Notes: generated by a model not told the origin, from the sequence alone. A DNA stretch of 49,920 nucleotides from Oscillospiraceae bacterium (GCA_017541825.1 JAFXYJ010000001.1:1-49920), one strand, 5' to 3'; positions 1 through 8,612 are shown, counted from the stretch's first letter. Numbers and translations: made by a program.

Positions 1-3
1 CAG

Positions 4-271
4 CCTTTTGAGTGATAGACTTAAGAGGCATCCGCCTGAAGTCCTGCACCGAGCCTTTTCTTTCTCGCGTATCTTTCTTTTGGGCTTTTCAAAAGAAAGA
101 TACGCAAAGAAAAATGCGCATTACCTCGGTATACCACCGACAATGGAGCTGAATGGAGCAGCCCCGGTCACGGTAAACGCGCATTACCTCGGACACGCAC
201 CGACAATGGAGCTGAATAGTTTAACCCCGGTTACGGAAAAAAGCGAATTTCCAATAAACCCACGCCGACTC
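4..271 (+). repeat. Dispersed intergenic repeat, copy 1
   Basis: This is a long copy of a repeat also found at 13606-13840 and, inverted and shortened, at 49699-49842. It starts with a block around TTGAGTGATAGACTTAAGAGGC-like sequence (shared from position 4, possibly continuing left of the window). A perfect 16-bp hairpin follows (arms 67-82 and 90-105, 7-nt loop GGCTTTT). Then come tandem 63-bp units beginning GCGCATTACCTCGG at 116 and 179, each with the core ACCGACAATGGAGCTGAAT, and a third decayed unit to about 271. An open frame runs through it, but the frame is a property of the repeat and not evidence of a protein. There is no T-run after the hairpin on either strand, so it is not a canonical terminator. 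It sits beyond the end of the pepF operon. Nothing else is seen in 1-283. Confidence 0.85.
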
Positions 272-283
272 CCCCGGGCGCGG

Positions 284-314
284 AAAAAAGGGGCCGCTTT
301 GCAGCGGCCCCTTT
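284..314 (-). terminator. Rho-independent terminator of the dnaD-pepF operon
   Basis: Read on the minus strand, AAGGGGCCGCT and AGCGGCCCCTT form an 11-bp GC-rich stem with a 4-nt loop, followed by a run of six T. It lies 28 bp past the pepF stop codon, in the right orientation to end the five-gene operon. Confidence 0.9.
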
Positions 315-341
315 CGGGTGATATGAAACGCTCCGGCGTCG

Positions 342-2138
342 TCAGCACAGGGCGTCCAGCTCGTCCACCAGCTCCCCGAAGAGCGCGAGCGCGTCGTTGA
401 CCGGCGCGGGCGTGCTCATGTCCACCCCGGCGATCTTCAGCAGGCTGATGGGATCGGCGCTGCAGCCGCCGGAGAGGAACCGCTTGTAATCCGCCACGGC
501 GCTCTCCCCGAGGGAAAGGATCCGGTTGGCGATGGCCACCGCCGCGGAAAACCCGGTGGCGTACTGGAACACATAATAATTGTAAAAGAAATGCGGGATC
601 CGCGCCCACTCCAGGGCGATGCCCTCGTCGGAGATCATGTCCGGCCCGAAATAGAGCCGGTTGAGCTCGTGGTAGCGCGCACACAGGGCGTCGGCGGTCA
701 GGGCCTGCCCGGCCTCGGCCATGCGGCCCATGTCGCGCTCGAACTCGGCGAACATGGTCTGGCGGTAGACCGTGCCCTTGAACTGGTCGAGGAAGTGGTT
801 GATCAGATAAGCCCTCTGCTTTTTGTCCGCCGTAGTGCCCAGCAGATGCCGCATGAGCAGGATCTCGTTGCAGGTGGAGGCCACCTCGGCCACGAAAATC
901 ACGTAGTCGGAGGTGTTCACCGGCTGGGCCGCGCAGCTGTGGTAGCTGTGCAGGGCGTGGCCCATCTCGTGGGCCAGGGTGAACATGCTGTCGAGGTTGT
1001 CCTTATGGTTGAGCAGCACGTAGGGATGGGGCCGTGCCGCGTCGCTGGAATAGGCGCCGCTGCGCTTGCCGGCGTTCTCGTAGACGTCGATCCAGCGGTT
1101 TTCAAAGCCCTTGCGCAGCAGCGCGGTATAGTCCTCGCCCAGCACGCCCAGCGCCTCGAGGACGGTGGCCTTCGCCGCGTCGTAGGAGATCTCCGCGGCC
1201 GCGTCGGCCACGATGGGCGTGTAGACGTCGTACATGTGCAGCTCGCCAACGCCCAGCAGCCGCTTGCGCAGGGCGACATAGCGGTACATCTTGTCCAGAT
1301 TGGCGTGGACCGCCTCGATCAGGTTGTCGTAGACGGTCTCGGGCACCTCGTTCTCGTCCAGCGCCGCGGCCCGGGTGGTGGGATAGCGCCGCGCCTCGGC
1401 AAAGAAGCGGAGCTGCTTGAACTGGGCGTCCAGCGCGGCGGCGGCGGTGTTTTTGAACTCGCCGAGCCGCCCGTAATAGGTCTCGAACACCTGCCTGCGG
1501 AACGCGCCGTCGGGGCTCTCGAGCAGGGGGACGAAGCTGCCGTCGGTCAGCTTGTGCACGGTCCCGCCGCTGTCGGTGACGTCCGGGAAGGTCAGATCCG
1601 CGTTGCGGAACACGGAGGCGATGCTGTCCGGGGCGTCGGCCATTTCGCCCGCGGCGGCCAGCAGCCGCTCCTCTCCGGGGCTCAGGATGTGCTCCCGGCG
1701 GCGGCGGATCTGATAGAGCGTGCGGCGGTAGGTCTCCAGCTCCGGCTCCTCGGCATAAAACCCCTCGAGGGTCTCCTCGGGGATGGCCATGATCTCCGGG
1801 ACCGCAAAGGCCGCCGCGCTCTGGAGCGCCACGAGCGTGGCCATGGCGCGGCTGCGCAGCTCCTGTCCGCGGCTGTCGGCCAGATCCTCGTCGGCGAGGC
1901 AGGCGGCGTAGCCGTAGAGCTTCCCGGCGCGGACCTCCAGCTCGTCCTTCCTGCGCAGCCAGCGCAGCAGCGCCCGGCCGCTCCCGCCCAGGGTGCCCTG
2001 CATGGCGGGGATCTCCGCGCTCACGGCCTTCAGCGCCTCATACTCCGCGGTCCAGTCGGCCTCCGAAGGGAAAATGTCCTCCAGATTCCAGGTGAATTCC
2101 TCCGGCACGTCGCCGCGCCGTTCATAGGTGACAGGCAT
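342..2138 (-). CDS. pepF: Oligoendopeptidase F (M3B zinc metallopeptidase)
   Basis: Cytoplasmic zinc endopeptidase that degrades short peptides, 598 aa, the usual family length of about 600. The M3 zinc site is visible as HEMGH at residues 390-394 (two His ligands and the catalytic Glu), with the third ligand probably E418 in VAEVASTCNE. There is no signal peptide. The N-terminus, with the family-typical WNLEDIFPSEADW segment, supports this start, and GGAGG lies 7 nt upstream. It is last in the minus-strand operon dnaD, dnaI, yfbR, DUF896, pepF, 15 bp after the DUF896 stop and just ahead of a strong terminator. Its likely role is peptide turnover; nothing in the sequence ties it functionally to the primosome genes upstream. 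Confidence 0.95.
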   Translation of the reverse strand: MPVTYERRGDVPEEFTWNLEDIFPSEADWTAEYEALKAVSAEIPAMQGTLGGSGRALLRWLRRKDELEVRAGKLYGYAACLADEDLADSRGQELRSRAMATLVALQSAAAFAVPEIMAIPEETLEGFYAEEPELETYRRTLYQIRRRREHILSPGEERLLAAAGEMADAPDSIASVFRNADLTFPDVTDSGGTVHKLTDGSFVPLLESPDGAFRRQVFETYYGRLGEFKNTAAAALDAQFKQLRFFAEARRYPTTRAAALDENEVPETVYDNLIEAVHANLDKMYRYVALRKRLLGVGELHMYDVYTPIVADAAAEISYDAAKATVLEALGVLGEDYTALLRKGFENRWIDVYENAGKRSGAYSSDAARPHPYVLLNHKDNLDSMFTLAHEMGHALHSYHSCAAQPVNTSDYVIFVAEVASTCNEILLMRHLLGTTADKKQRAYLINHFLDQFKGTVYRQTMFAEFERDMGRMAEAGQALTADALCARYHELNRLYFGPDMISDEGIALEWARIPHFFYNYYVFQYATGFSAAVAIANRILSLGESAVADYKRFLSGGCSADPISLLKIAGVDMSTPAPVNDALALFGELVDELDALC

Positions 2139-2153
2139 GTTGTATCCTCCGAT

Positions 2154-2357
2154 TTAGTGTTTTTTCCTCAGCTTGCGCTTTTGGCCGCGCTCATCCACGA
2201 TATACGTGTTCTCGAGCACCTGCTCGGCGCCGCGGCGCCACTCGGCGATGTATTCCTTCCGCAGCGCGTCCCGTTCGGCGAGCTCCTCCGGGGTGAGCCC
2301 GCGTTCCTTTGCCAGACGGGCGAGCTCGTTGATGCGATCCAGCTTCGTATTGGTCAT
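2154..2357 (-). CDS. DUF896 family small protein (YnzC-like)
   Basis: 67-aa charged helical protein without membrane segments. It matches the DUF896/YnzC pattern known in Firmicutes: an N-terminal helical pair (DRINELARLAKERGLTPEE), the REYIAEWRRG-like helix, then LENTYIVDERGQKR and a basic tail. Family function is not established; a B. subtilis paralogue (SwrD/YneA-operon context) hints at stress or cell-envelope links, but that does not transfer here. Its ATG overlaps the stop codon of the yfbR-like gene (ATGA), so translation is probably coupled. Confidence 0.9.
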   Translation of the reverse strand: MTNTKLDRINELARLAKERGLTPEELAERDALRKEYIAEWRRGAEQVLENTYIVDERGQKRKLRKKH

Positions 2358-2944
2358 GGCTCCATCGTCCCCAGTTCGTCGAGATTCTTTTCAAAGGCGT
2401 CCAGACAGCGCTCGATGAACCAGTCGGCCTCCGGCAGCGCCATGGCCGCCAGGGCGGCGCGGGTCTGCGCCTCGGCGGAGAGGAACTCCCGGTTGCCCGC
2501 CTTGCGCTCCTCGATGCACTTGACCAGCGCGGAGAGCTTGTCCGCGGCCTTCACCAGCCGCTCTTCCTCGCTGTCGGCGGGCCGCATGGCGCGCCCGTAG
2601 GCGGCCCGCAGCTCGGGGGGCAGCATGGCCGCGAGCTTCTCTTCCGCGGCGCGCTCCACGTCCTTGTAAGCCGTCCGGATGGCCGGATCGTGGTACTTGA
2701 TGGGGGTGGGGAGATCGCCGGTCAGGATCTCCGAGGCGTCGTGGTAAAGGGCCAGCACCGCCAGATGCTCGGCGTCGCACTCCCGCCCGAACACCTCGGA
2801 GCGGATCAGCCCCAGGGCGTGGGCGTAGACGGCCGTCTCGTGGCTGTGCTCCTGGATATTCTCCGGGATGGAGCTGCGCATGAGCCCCCAGCGGGAGATA
2901 TAGCGCATGCGGCTGAGCAGAGCGTAAAACCCGGTCTGTTCCAT
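2354..2944 (-). CDS. yfbR: 5'-deoxynucleotidase, YfbR-like HD phosphohydrolase
   Basis: 196-aa HD-domain hydrolase. It resembles E. coli YfbR (199 aa) along its whole length, including SRMRYISRWGLMR, the ENIQEHSHE His pair (about residues 28-36), the HD motif in YHDASEILTGDLPTP (about 77-91), and LVKAADKLSALVKCIEE with the distal metal-binding Asp. YfbR removes the 5'-phosphate from deoxynucleoside monophosphates in the dNTP salvage and dUTP-bypass route. Position after the helicase loader is consistent with a replication or nucleotide-pool role, by inference only. The start lies directly after the dnaI-like stop codon. Confidence 0.9.
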   Translation of the reverse strand: MEQTGFYALLSRMRYISRWGLMRSSIPENIQEHSHETAVYAHALGLIRSEVFGRECDAEHLAVLALYHDASEILTGDLPTPIKYHDPAIRTAYKDVERAAEEKLAAMLPPELRAAYGRAMRPADSEEERLVKAADKLSALVKCIEERKAGNREFLSAEAQTRAALAAMALPEADWFIERCLDAFEKNLDELGTMEP

Positions 2945-3934
2945 TCAGCCCCGCTCCTTTCGCAGCGCGCGGATATCCCGGCCCAGGAACTCCAGCCACT
3001 CGTACTCTCCCCGCAGCCGGGAGGCCAGGGCGGCGCCGTAGCGCTCGGCAATGGCCTCATAGCCCAGGTTGGTGGAGATGATCGTCTTTTTCCCGGCGCG
3101 CAGCCGCCCGTCAAGCAGGGTATAGAGCGCGCTCTGGGTGAAGACCGTGGGCATCTCGGTGCCCAGGTCGTCCAGGATCAGCAGGTCGCAGCTCATCAGC
3201 TGGCGGACCCGGGAGGCCGCCTCGTTCTGTTCGTCGCTGTCCCGGGAGAATTTCTCCCGCTCGAAGGCACCCAGCAGCCCCGTCACCGTATCGTACGCCA
3301 CGCCGGCGCCGCCCTCGGCAACGACGCGCGCGATGGCCGCCGAGAGGAACGTCTTGCCCAGGCCCGGCGCGCCGGTGAACAGCAGGTTCGGGGAGCTCTC
3401 CCCGAAGCTCTCCGCCCAGGCCCGGCACACGGCCAGCACCGTGCGCATCTGATCCCGGGGGGCGCGCTGGCCCTCCCGCTGAGGCTCGGGGCTGTAGTAA
3501 TCCAGCCGGAAGGCGTCAAAGGTCTCGTCTCCGTGGCGCAGCAGCGGCGCCAGCTCCCGGGTCTGCTCCTGCTTGTAGAGCGCGGTCAGGCACTCGCAGA
3601 TGCGCTCGTCCCGCCAGCCGGTGTCCCGGCACAGCGGGCAGGTACAGATCGGCGCGAGATAGTCCTCCGGGTACCCGTGGGCGCGCAGCAGCGCGGCCCG
3701 CTTTGCCTGCAGCGCGAGGTTTTCCTCCTCGAGCGCGTCGGCGCCGCGGCCCTTTTCCCCCAGGGCCAGCCCCACCAGCTCGGTCATGTGGCGGCGGAGC
3801 CTGATCTCTATATCGTTGATCTCGGGGATGGCGGCGGCGATCTCCGCCCGGCGGCGGGCCTCCTCCAGCCGATTGTCGGCGCGCAGCGCCTCTTGCCGGG
3901 CTCTCGCCCGGGCCAGAAGCCGTCCTTCCATCAT
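2945..3934 (-). CDS. dnaI: DnaC/DnaI-type replicative helicase loader (AAA+ ATPase)
   Basis: 329-aa AAA+ ATPase that would load DnaB helicase at origins and restart sites. The N-terminal half is a coiled-coil-like helicase-binding region followed by a zinc site with C97, C99, C102, C113 and C115. The ATPase has Walker A TGAPGLGKT (188-195), Walker B LLILDDLGTE (DD at 255-256), and a late Arg-rich sensor region ending LGRDIRALRKERG. Its ATG overlaps the dnaD stop codon (ATGA), so the two primosome proteins are coupled, as expected for partners. Bacterial DnaC and DnaI are close in architecture; the zinc-bearing N-terminus favours the DnaI type. Confidence 0.92.
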   Translation of the reverse strand: MMEGRLLARARARQEALRADNRLEEARRRAEIAAAIPEINDIEIRLRRHMTELVGLALGEKGRGADALEEENLALQAKRAALLRAHGYPEDYLAPICTCPLCRDTGWRDERICECLTALYKQEQTRELAPLLRHGDETFDAFRLDYYSPEPQREGQRAPRDQMRTVLAVCRAWAESFGESSPNLLFTGAPGLGKTFLSAAIARVVAEGGAGVAYDTVTGLLGAFEREKFSRDSDEQNEAASRVRQLMSCDLLILDDLGTEMPTVFTQSALYTLLDGRLRAGKKTIISTNLGYEAIAERYGAALASRLRGEYEWLEFLGRDIRALRKERG

Positions 3935-4878
3935 TTCACCTCATTCACATGCAGCAGTTCCGCCAGCCGCTCGGCGTCGTCGCCGCGGGTGGATGCGGCG
4001 GGCCGGTCCTGCTCACGGACCGGCTTTGTGCGGCGGGCGGGGCGGACATCGCCCTTTTCGATCGCCTCGGGGGTGAAGAGCCCCTTTTCATACCAGGAGC
4101 GCACGATGGTGTCCATATAGGCCCAGGTGAGCTTGCCCGTATTGATCACCGTGCGGTCGTATGCCAGGGCCAGGGCCTCGCTGGAATAGCCCATGGCGAG
4201 CCAGCCTTCGATGTACTTCCGCTCGGAGGGGGTGGGCGCATGGCCGGTGATCTGCAGCGCCCGGCGTACCCGCTCGCTCTCCAGCTCCAGCCGGTCGCTC
4301 TCGGCGATGAAGCTCTCGGCCTGCTCGGCGGTGAGGATCTCCCGGTTGGCCCAGCGGTAGGCCTCCTTCTCGACCATGTGCATGGAGGGCAGCCGCCCCT
4401 CGCCGTAGCGTCTTTTGAGCGTGGCCGCGCAGTGGTTGATCAGCAGCATGATCACGTCCCCGGGCATGCCCAGCCGGTCGTAGATGCCGAAGAGCGTTTT
4501 GAGATCCGCGCCGGACAGATCGTGGCCCAGCACCCGCCGGGCCTCCGCCACCAGCGCCCGGAAGGACAGGTCCTCCCGGCTGCGGCGCGCGATCTCCTGC
4601 GCGCTGTACTCGGGCAGCACATCCGGGGGCGGCAGCGGCGTCTCCCGTCGGGACAGCAGTCCCGCCCGGTCCAGCTTTGCGGCCGCGGCGCGCACGTCGT
4701 CGGCGCTGCGGCCGAGCTGCGCGGCGGCGCGCTCAACGTCCAGCTCCCCGCCGGAGCGGAGCAGATGCAGATATAAAAGGGCGCAGTCCCCGTCCCGCAG
4801 GGCGAGCAGCCGCTCGGCGTGATCGGCGGACAGACTCAGCGCCGCCGCGCCGGATAAATAGTATCTGTTATCGTCCAT
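3931..4878 (-). CDS. dnaD: DnaD-domain primosome protein
   Basis: 315-aa replication restart and initiation protein. The N-terminal region (about 1-90) looks like a winged helix. Two DnaD-like helical domains follow: about 110-190, containing LSGADLKTLFGIYDRLGMP, and about 215-275, with the second-domain signature YMDTIVRSWYEKG (the YxxxIxxxW motif). The tail is disordered and charged. It is the first gene of the minus-strand operon, with an extended -10 promoter at 4936-4965 and its stop coupled to the helicase loader, which is its usual functional partner. Confidence 0.92.
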   Translation of the reverse strand: MDDNRYYLSGAAALSLSADHAERLLALRDGDCALLYLHLLRSGGELDVERAAAQLGRSADDVRAAAAKLDRAGLLSRRETPLPPPDVLPEYSAQEIARRSREDLSFRALVAEARRVLGHDLSGADLKTLFGIYDRLGMPGDVIMLLINHCAATLKRRYGEGRLPSMHMVEKEAYRWANREILTAEQAESFIAESDRLELESERVRRALQITGHAPTPSERKYIEGWLAMGYSSEALALAYDRTVINTGKLTWAYMDTIVRSWYEKGLFTPEAIEKGDVRPARRTKPVREQDRPAASTRGDDAERLAELLHVNEVK

Positions 4879-4935
4879 AAACCCTTTGCTCCGGTGTTTT
4901 TCTCTCCTGTCGGCCCGTCTTCGGGCTGGAATTTG

Positions 4936-4965
4936 ATTATATCATAGTCTTTCCACTTGAAGCAA
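4936..4965 (-). promoter_or_regulatory. Promoter of the dnaD-pepF operon
   Basis: On the minus strand, TTGCTT (4960-4965) is separated by 18 bp from TATAAT (4936-4941), preceded by TGA as an extended -10. Its -35 overlaps that of the divergent plus-strand promoter. Confidence 0.75.
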
Positions 4966-4986
4966 TAGGCAGGGCTGTGCTATAAT
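4957..4986 (+). promoter_or_regulatory. Promoter of the U32-maf-mre operon
   Basis: TTGAAG (4957-4962), 18-bp spacer, and perfect TATAAT (4981-4986) preceded by TGC, an extended -10. Transcription would start near 4993, which excludes a TTG codon at 4993 as the start of the next gene. Three bases are shared with the -35 of the divergent promoter. Confidence 0.8.
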
Positions 4987-5031
4987 GATATTTTGAAGAA
5001 GTACCCACATGGGGGATATCGGGATAAAATG

Positions 5032-7104
5032 ATGGAACTGCTCTCTCCCGCCCCGTCGCCGGAAGCGGTGACCGCGGCGGTACAAAACGGCGCCGACGCC
5101 GTATATCTGAGCTTCGACGATCTCAACGACTGCCGCAGCGCCGTCAACTTTGCCGACGACGCCTTTGAGGCGGCGGTGCGCTATTGCCGCGTACGCGACT
5201 GCCGGGTATATCTGGCGCTGAACGTGCCGGTGCGCGGCGACGAGATGCCCAAGGCCGCGGGTCTGGCGCTGCGCGGCCAGCGCGCGGGCGTGGACGCGAT
5301 CATCCTGCGGGATCTGGGGCTGTTCACCGTGCTGCGCCGGCTGCTGCCGGATATGCCGCTGTTCGCCGACCACCGCCTCGGCTTCTACACGCCCGAGAGC
5401 GCCGCGGCCGCCGGGTCGCTGGGCTTCCAGCGGATCTTCCTGCCCCCGGAGATGCCTCTGGCGGAGATCCGCCGCATGGCCGCCGCGCCGGTGGAGACCG
5501 CCGTGTACGTGCAGTCGAGCCTGTGCGCCGCGGCCGCCGGTACCTGCCGCATGAGCGCTCTGTCCGGCCGGGGCAGCGCCGACCGGGGCATGTGCTCGGG
5601 CATGTGCCGGGAAACCTACACCCTCGGCGGCCGCTGGGACACCACGCCGCTGAGCTGGAAGGACCGCTCGCTGATCGCCGACATCCCCGCGCTCAAGGAG
5701 GCCGGGGTGGACTGCGTCTGCATCGGCGACCGCGGCCGCCGCGTGGAATACGTCGCCGCCTACACCGCCGAGGTCCGCAGCGCCCTGGAGGACGACCAGA
5801 AGATCGCCGAGGCCGACCGCGACACGATGGAGCGGGTGTTCGCCCCCTACGGCGTGGCGCGCTCCCGGGTATTCGAGCGCGCCGAGCCCCACGAGGAGGA
5901 GCCCCGCGCCGTGGAGCGCTACTGCGACGGGCTGCGCCGGGGCTACGCCGCTTCCGAGATACGCCGGGTGGACGTGCGCTTCGCCGTGGCAGCCCAGCGC
6001 GAGGACAGGAACGTGACCCTCGGCGTACAGGACGCCGACGGCAATCAGGCCGTGCTGCTGGGGCCCTTCCCGAACCCCGCCGGCGACGAGGAGCTCACCG
6101 AGGAAAACCTGCGGGAGATCATGTACCGTACCGCGGGCACTCCCTTCCGCTGCGAGGACGTGGAGTGCGCGCTGACCGATGGCCTGCGGGTGTCCGGCAT
6201 CGAACTGGACGAGGCCCGCCGCCGTCTTCTCTATGCCCTGTCCGAGGAACGGGCCAAGGTGCCCGACCGGGCGGAGGGCCTGTTCCCGCCGGAGCCCTTC
6301 CCGGGGGCCCATCCGATGCTGCCCGGCATCACCTTCTCCGTGCTGACGGCCGAGCAGTGCACCCCCGAGCTGGCCTCCCTGCGTCCGGCATGCGTCTATG
6401 TGCCGCTGGACGTGCTGTACCGGCACCCCGACTGCGCCGGTGTTTTCGCCGAACAGGGCTGCACCGTGGCCGCCGCGCTGCCCCAGGTGGCCTGCGGCGA
6501 GGCGGAGATCGCCGAAATGCGCGGGATGCTCGCCGCCGTCCGTGAGAACGGCGTGGACCAGGCGCTCACCGGCAATCTCGGCCTGGCGCTGATCGCCAGC
6601 CAGGAGGGCTTCGACCTCCGGGGTGACCTGGACCTGGCCGTCACCAACGCATGGACGCTCCAGAGCCTCTCCGCGGCGGGCTTCCTCTCCGCGGCGGTCT
6701 CGCCGGAGCTGACGCTGGATCAGATCGCGGAGCTCACCAAGCCCATGGACACGGAGATGGTCGTTTACGGCCGTCTGCCGGCCATGATCTCGGAGACCTG
6801 TCTGATAAAGGAAAGCGCGGGGCGCTGCGCCTGCACCACCCCCGCCCAGATGGCCGACGCCCACGGCGGCGTCTGGCCCGTGACCAAGCATTTCGGCTGC
6901 CGCAACACGGTCTGGATGCCCCGGAAGATCTGGCTCGAGGACCTGACCGCCCAGTGGATGCAGTGCGGGCTGTGGGCCGCGCGGCTGAGCTTCTCCACCG
7001 AGAGCCCGCGGGAGTGCTATGACGTGGCCTGCGCCTACATCCACGGCTCGGGCTACCGGCCCAACGGCATGACGAGAGGAGCGTACGTCCGTGGCGTGCT
7101 CTGA
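5032..7104 (+). CDS. U32 peptidase-family protein with DUF3656 (RlhA-like)
   Basis: About 690-aa U32-family protein. The N-terminal MELLSPAPSPEAVTAAVQNG is the standard family start, which decides for ATG 5032 (5029 is equally possible; GGGAT lies just upstream). The Cys-rich U32 core is at about 165-210 (LCAAAAGTCRMSALSGRG, then CSGMCRETY). It is followed by a DUF3656-like segment (about 320-420) and a second barrel half ending with VVYGRLPAMISE and several Cys, probable Fe-S ligands. Family members once called collagenases are now known as hydroxylases: RlhA (23S rRNA C2501) also carries DUF3656, and TrhP acts on tRNA. An rRNA hydroxylation role is therefore inferred. The gene overlaps maf by 14 nt. 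Confidence 0.85.
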   Translation: MELLSPAPSPEAVTAAVQNGADAVYLSFDDLNDCRSAVNFADDAFEAAVRYCRVRDCRVYLALNVPVRGDEMPKAAGLALRGQRAGVDAIILRDLGLFTVLRRLLPDMPLFADHRLGFYTPESAAAAGSLGFQRIFLPPEMPLAEIRRMAAAPVETAVYVQSSLCAAAAGTCRMSALSGRGSADRGMCSGMCRETYTLGGRWDTTPLSWKDRSLIADIPALKEAGVDCVCIGDRGRRVEYVAAYTAEVRSALEDDQKIAEADRDTMERVFAPYGVARSRVFERAEPHEEEPRAVERYCDGLRRGYAASEIRRVDVRFAVAAQREDRNVTLGVQDADGNQAVLLGPFPNPAGDEELTEENLREIMYRTAGTPFRCEDVECALTDGLRVSGIELDEARRRLLYALSEERAKVPDRAEGLFPPEPFPGAHPMLPGITFSVLTAEQCTPELASLRPACVYVPLDVLYRHPDCAGVFAEQGCTVAAALPQVACGEAEIAEMRGMLAAVRENGVDQALTGNLGLALIASQEGFDLRGDLDLAVTNAWTLQSLSAAGFLSAAVSPELTLDQIAELTKPMDTEMVVYGRLPAMISETCLIKESAGRCACTTPAQMADAHGGVWPVTKHFGCRNTVWMPRKIWLEDLTAQWMQCGLWAARLSFSTESPRECYDVACAYIHGSGYRPNGMTRGAYVRGVL

Positions 7105-7675
7105 GACGCGGCTGGTCCTGGCCTCCGCCTCTCCCCGGCGCCGGGAGCTGCTCGCGCGGTTCGGCGTGCCCTTCGAGGTCATCCCCGCCCGCGGGGCCGA
7201 GCCCCGTCTCCGGGACCTGTCCCCCGGGGCGCTGGTCCGGACGCTGGCCGCCGGCAAAGCCGCGGAGGTCGCCTCCGCGCTCCCGGACGACGCGGTGGTC
7301 ATCGCCGCGGACACGGTGGTGGAGCTCGACGGGGAGATCCTCGGCAAGCCAGGCACGCCCGAGAAGGCCGCGGAGATGCTCCGCGCCCTTTCCGGGCGGG
7401 AAAACCGGGTGTGGAGCGGTCTGGTCGTGCGCCGGGGCGGCGTCGTCCTGACCGCCGACGAGTGTACCCGCGTCCGGTTCCGGACGCTGAGCGAAGAGGA
7501 GATCGCGGCCTACGTGGCCACGGGCGAGCCCCTCGACAAGGCCGGCGCCTACGGCTATCAGGGTCTGGCGAGCCTGTTCGTGGAATCCATCGACGGGGAC
7601 TATTTCAACGTTGTCGGCCTGCCCCTGTGCCGCCTGGGCATGATGCTCAGAGAGCTCGGCGTCGAGCTGCTGTAA
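7091..7675 (+). CDS. maf: Maf-like nucleoside triphosphate pyrophosphatase
   Basis: 194 aa, GTG start with AGAGGAG 9 nt upstream, inside the end of the preceding gene. The Maf signature LASASPRRRELL is at residues 9-20, the catalytic-site ADTVV at about 77-81, and GKPGTPEKA follows. The C-terminal YGYQGLASLFVESIDGDYFNVVGLP is the family hallmark. Maf/YhdE enzymes hydrolyse dTTP, UTP and modified nucleotides and affect septation. It is commonly found immediately upstream of mre genes in Firmicutes, as here. Confidence 0.95.
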   Translation: MACSETRLVLASASPRRRELLARFGVPFEVIPARGAEPRLRDLSPGALVRTLAAGKAAEVASALPDDAVVIAADTVVELDGEILGKPGTPEKAAEMLRALSGRENRVWSGLVVRRGGVVLTADECTRVRFRTLSEEEIAAYVATGEPLDKAGAYGYQGLASLFVESIDGDYFNVVGLPLCRLGMMLRELGVELL

Positions 7676-7766
7676 ACGCGCGGCGGCCTCCCTCCGGTCC
7701 CTTTTTTCCCGCGGGGTCCTCCCCGCCGACTCCCAATCCGCACGCGGAAAGCGAGGATAAACGGTT

Positions 7767-8612
7767 TTGAAAAACTATCTCAAACAACACGGCATACGGC
7801 TGGCGGTCATCGTGGTGATCGCGGCCCTGGCGGTGGGTCTGGCCTCCCGGGCCCGCAGCGACGGCAGCGCGGGCCTGCTCTCGAGCTCGGCCAACTCCCT
7901 GCGCATCCCCGTGCAGGGCGCGGTGGGCTCGGTGGTGGACTGGATGCGGGGCATTTACGGCTACATCTACCAGTATGACAAGCTGGTGGCCGAGAACGAA
8001 TCCCTGCGCCAGCAGCTTGCCCAGGCCCAGGACCAGGTGCGCCAGAGCGCCGAGGCCTCCGACGAAAACGTGCGGCTGCGCACGCTGCTCGGGTATCTGG
8101 AGAAGAACACGACCTTCGTCACCGAGAGCGCCATGATCACCTCCTGGGACGCCTCCAACTGGGTCAGCGCCTTCACGATCTCCAAGGGCTCGGACAACGG
8201 CATCGAAAAGGGCGACTGCGTGATCACCGAGTCGGGCATGCTCGTGGGCCAGATCGCCGAGCTGGGCACCAACTGGGCCACCGTGCGCACGGTCATCGAC
8301 GTCAACATGGACGCCGGCGTGCTGGTGGGCGACTCCTCCATCGCGGCGATGCTGGTGGGCGATTACGCCCTCATGCAGGAGAACAAGTGCAAGCTCAGCT
8401 ACTTCACCGAGGACACGACCCTGTTCACCGGCGACGCGGTGGTCACCTCCGGCCGCGGCGGCGCCTTCCCCGCGGGCATCACCGTGGGCACCGTCACCGA
8501 GCTCAGGAGCGAGGCCGGCGGCCAGTCCTTTTACGCGGTGGTCCAGCCCGCCGTGGATCTTTCGCTGCTCAGTCAGGTCTTCATTATAAAGGATTTTGAG
8601 GTCATCGAGTGA
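7767..8612 (+). CDS. mreC: Rod shape-determining protein MreC
   Basis: 281-aa bitopic membrane protein of the elongasome. One N-terminal transmembrane segment (about 11-27) is followed by a coiled coil (about 70-105, YDKLVAENESLRQQLAQAQ) and then the two-barrel extracytoplasmic domain with SAFTISKGSDNGIEKGD and GRGGAFPAGITVGTV. The start is TTG with GAGG 11 nt upstream. A 91-bp gap follows maf; it holds a GC-rich palindrome but no clear promoter. MreC scaffolds PBP2 and MreD. The stop codon overlaps the mreD start. Confidence 0.95.
   Translation: MKNYLKQHGIRLAVIVVIAALAVGLASRARSDGSAGLLSSSANSLRIPVQGAVGSVVDWMRGIYGYIYQYDKLVAENESLRQQLAQAQDQVRQSAEASDENVRLRTLLGYLEKNTTFVTESAMITSWDASNWVSAFTISKGSDNGIEKGDCVITESGMLVGQIAELGTNWATVRTVIDVNMDAGVLVGDSSIAAMLVGDYALMQENKCKLSYFTEDTTLFTGDAVVTSGRGGAFPAGITVGTVTELRSEAGGQSFYAVVQPAVDLSLLSQVFIIKDFEVIE

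Noticed and set aside
67..105. 16-bp hairpin of the dispersed repeat as a terminator
   Set aside because: No T-run follows on either strand; the same hairpin is in all full copies regardless of neighbouring gene direction.
8..400. Open frame through repeat copy 1 (and the same at 13610-14086)
   Set aside because: The translation (FSKERYAKK, NAHYLG) follows the repeat in every copy and runs past its end into unrelated sequence; it reflects the DNA repeat, not a protein.
4993..5031. Upstream TTG start for the U32 gene
   Set aside because: It coincides with the predicted transcription start and adds 13 residues not expected in the family.
7676..7766. Terminator or promoter between maf and mreC
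   Set aside because: There is a GCGGGG/CCCCGC palindrome, but the T-run lies before it, and no -10/-35 pair fits.
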